Shown one piece after another: positions 63,466 to 64,000 of a stretch of DNA of 64,000 bases. Source of the DNA: JAEEJA01 sp036343175 (GTDB lineage: Bacteria > Bacillota > Clostridia > Lachnospirales > Lachnospiraceae); assembly GCA_036343175.1 (NCBI GenBank), contig JAZASR010000002.1, positions 67,342-131,341 of the forward strand. The letters run 5' to 3'. Numbering within the stretch: the stretch's first letter is position 1; each line of letters opens with the position of its first letter. Under the pieces are notes generated by a model. The model searched no databases. It worked only from the letters and a program-made list of their open reading frames with translations, and was not told where the DNA came from. The translations under genes were made by a program, and so were the position numbers.

Positions 63466-64000
63466 TTACAATAGAAATATTACTTTTATCTTTCGAGGAT
63501 TAGTAAGTGACCCAACAGCTGAGGCAAGTATTTTCACGATTTCCTCCATGCCTTCACCGGCTCTGATCTCATACCGTTCCACTATATCCCGCATATAGAT
63601 TTCTCTATAAAGTCTGTCAAGGTAAGCACTCTTAGCCTGATCATCATTTTCGAATAAAATGTGCGGCATCCCGCCATAATATGAATACGCTTTCCACGCG
63701 TCCGCTTTATCACCCTGAAAAGCCGGAACAAATTCAGAAAATGACAGTGGAGCAATGTGCACCTCATCCCCGCGTCCTCTGAACTCTGTCATGATATCCG
63801 TTGACAGGAATTTGGAATTGCTGCCTGTCACATAGACATCCACATTCTCTTTTCGACGCAGGCCATTAAGAACACCATACAACTTTATGGGAACGTCCGG
63901 ATTTTTTATCTCCTCTCTGCTTATGGCATACTGAGCTTCATCTATGAAAATATAATATTTCTTTCCGGCATCAGGCATTTTACCCTTTATATATTCATAC
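63466..64000 (-). pseudogene. AAA ATPase (DUF4143-type) fragment, C-terminally broken, open at window edge
   Basis: The frame continues past the right edge (YEYIKGKMPDAGKKYYIFID). Walker B YIFIDEAQYA, sensor VYVTGSNSKFLSTDIMTEFR and PLSFSEF identify the AAA_14/DUF4143 ATPase family, often called prophage or accessory ATPases. After SAVGSLTNPRKI the frame runs into VIFLL and stops, whereas family members continue through a DUF4143 nuclease-like domain of about 200 residues. So the 3' half is lost. Confidence 0.8.

Noticed and set aside
1..64000. CRISPR arrays, tRNA, rRNA and intact insertion sequences
   Set aside because: No regularly spaced repeats, clover-leaf sequences, rRNA segments or transposase frames were recognised on reading both strands.

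Overview
The window looks like chromosomal DNA of a motile, anaerobic Firmicute, most likely a Lachnospiraceae (Butyrivibrio/Roseburia-like). The basis is the clostridial flagellar gene order (with FliY, FlbD, FlhF/FlhG and a MotE-like gene), a Gram-positive type Tad locus with a Flp1-type pilin, an [FeFe] hydrogenase, ATP-type PEP carboxykinase, HrcA/CIRCE control and a LacI-sensor/GGDEF protein. Almost every gene is on the minus strand, so biological order runs from high to low coordinates. Taxonomy is inferred from gene content, not from a marker gene.

Layout from the left: (1) 1-7332, a tad (Flp pilus) locus: prepilin peptidase, a TadZ/CpaE-like protein, TadA, TadB, TadC, Flp1 pilin, a TadG-like protein and the start of a TadE-like protein that runs off the window. 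The TadZ-like gene has an ACG codon exactly where its start codon should be. (2) 7333-7723, a non-coding stretch with two terminators. (3) 7724-33149, about 25 kb of flagellar genes in the order flgB, flgC, fliE, fliF, fliG, fliH, fliI, fliJ, motE-like, fliK, flgD, a small operon protein, flgE, flbD, fliL, fliM, fliY, fliO, fliP, fliQ, fliR, flhB, flhA, flhF, flhG, and a YcgR-type PilZ protein. motA/motB are absent from their usual place after flbD, and no che genes, fliA or intact flagellin are present. The cluster is interrupted by at least three hairpin terminators and by likely internal sigma-A promoters. (4) 33320-38777, topA, dprA, comM, nrdR (DNA topology, DNA uptake/processing, ribonucleotide reductase control). 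(5) 38774-42517, an LTA-synthase-like sulfatase and a two-gene polysaccharide/teichoic-acid ABC exporter. (6) 42778-48260, hrcA-grpE-dnaK-dnaJ with a perfect CIRCE operator, plus a small acidic protein. (7) 48413-59500, metabolic and signalling genes: LacI-sensor GGDEF cyclase, a membrane protein with a probable frameshift, azlC/azlD, an [FeFe] hydrogenase, a solute-binding protein with an unusual permease-ATPase fusion, and pckA. (8) 59600-64000, an accessory, partly decayed region: YafQ/DinJ-type toxin-antitoxin, a flagellin carboxy-terminal fragment, a DUF697-like gene, and remnants of hsdM, an XRE regulator with a nonsense codon, a CFI-box-type protein, a DUF2326-type protein and an AAA ATPase.

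The main functional theme is the surface lifestyle switch. A Tad pilus, a flagellum, a PilZ c-di-GMP receptor at the end of the flagellar unit and a diguanylate cyclase with a sugar-binding-protein-like sensor lie within 50 kb. The most unusual signals are the ACG start in the tad locus, the punctuation of the flagellar cluster (terminators, three iterons before fliO, a structured flgE leader that can hide its ribosome binding site), the His/Asp-rich tail of FliO, and the fused ABC transporter. I did not find a convincing wholly new multi-gene system.
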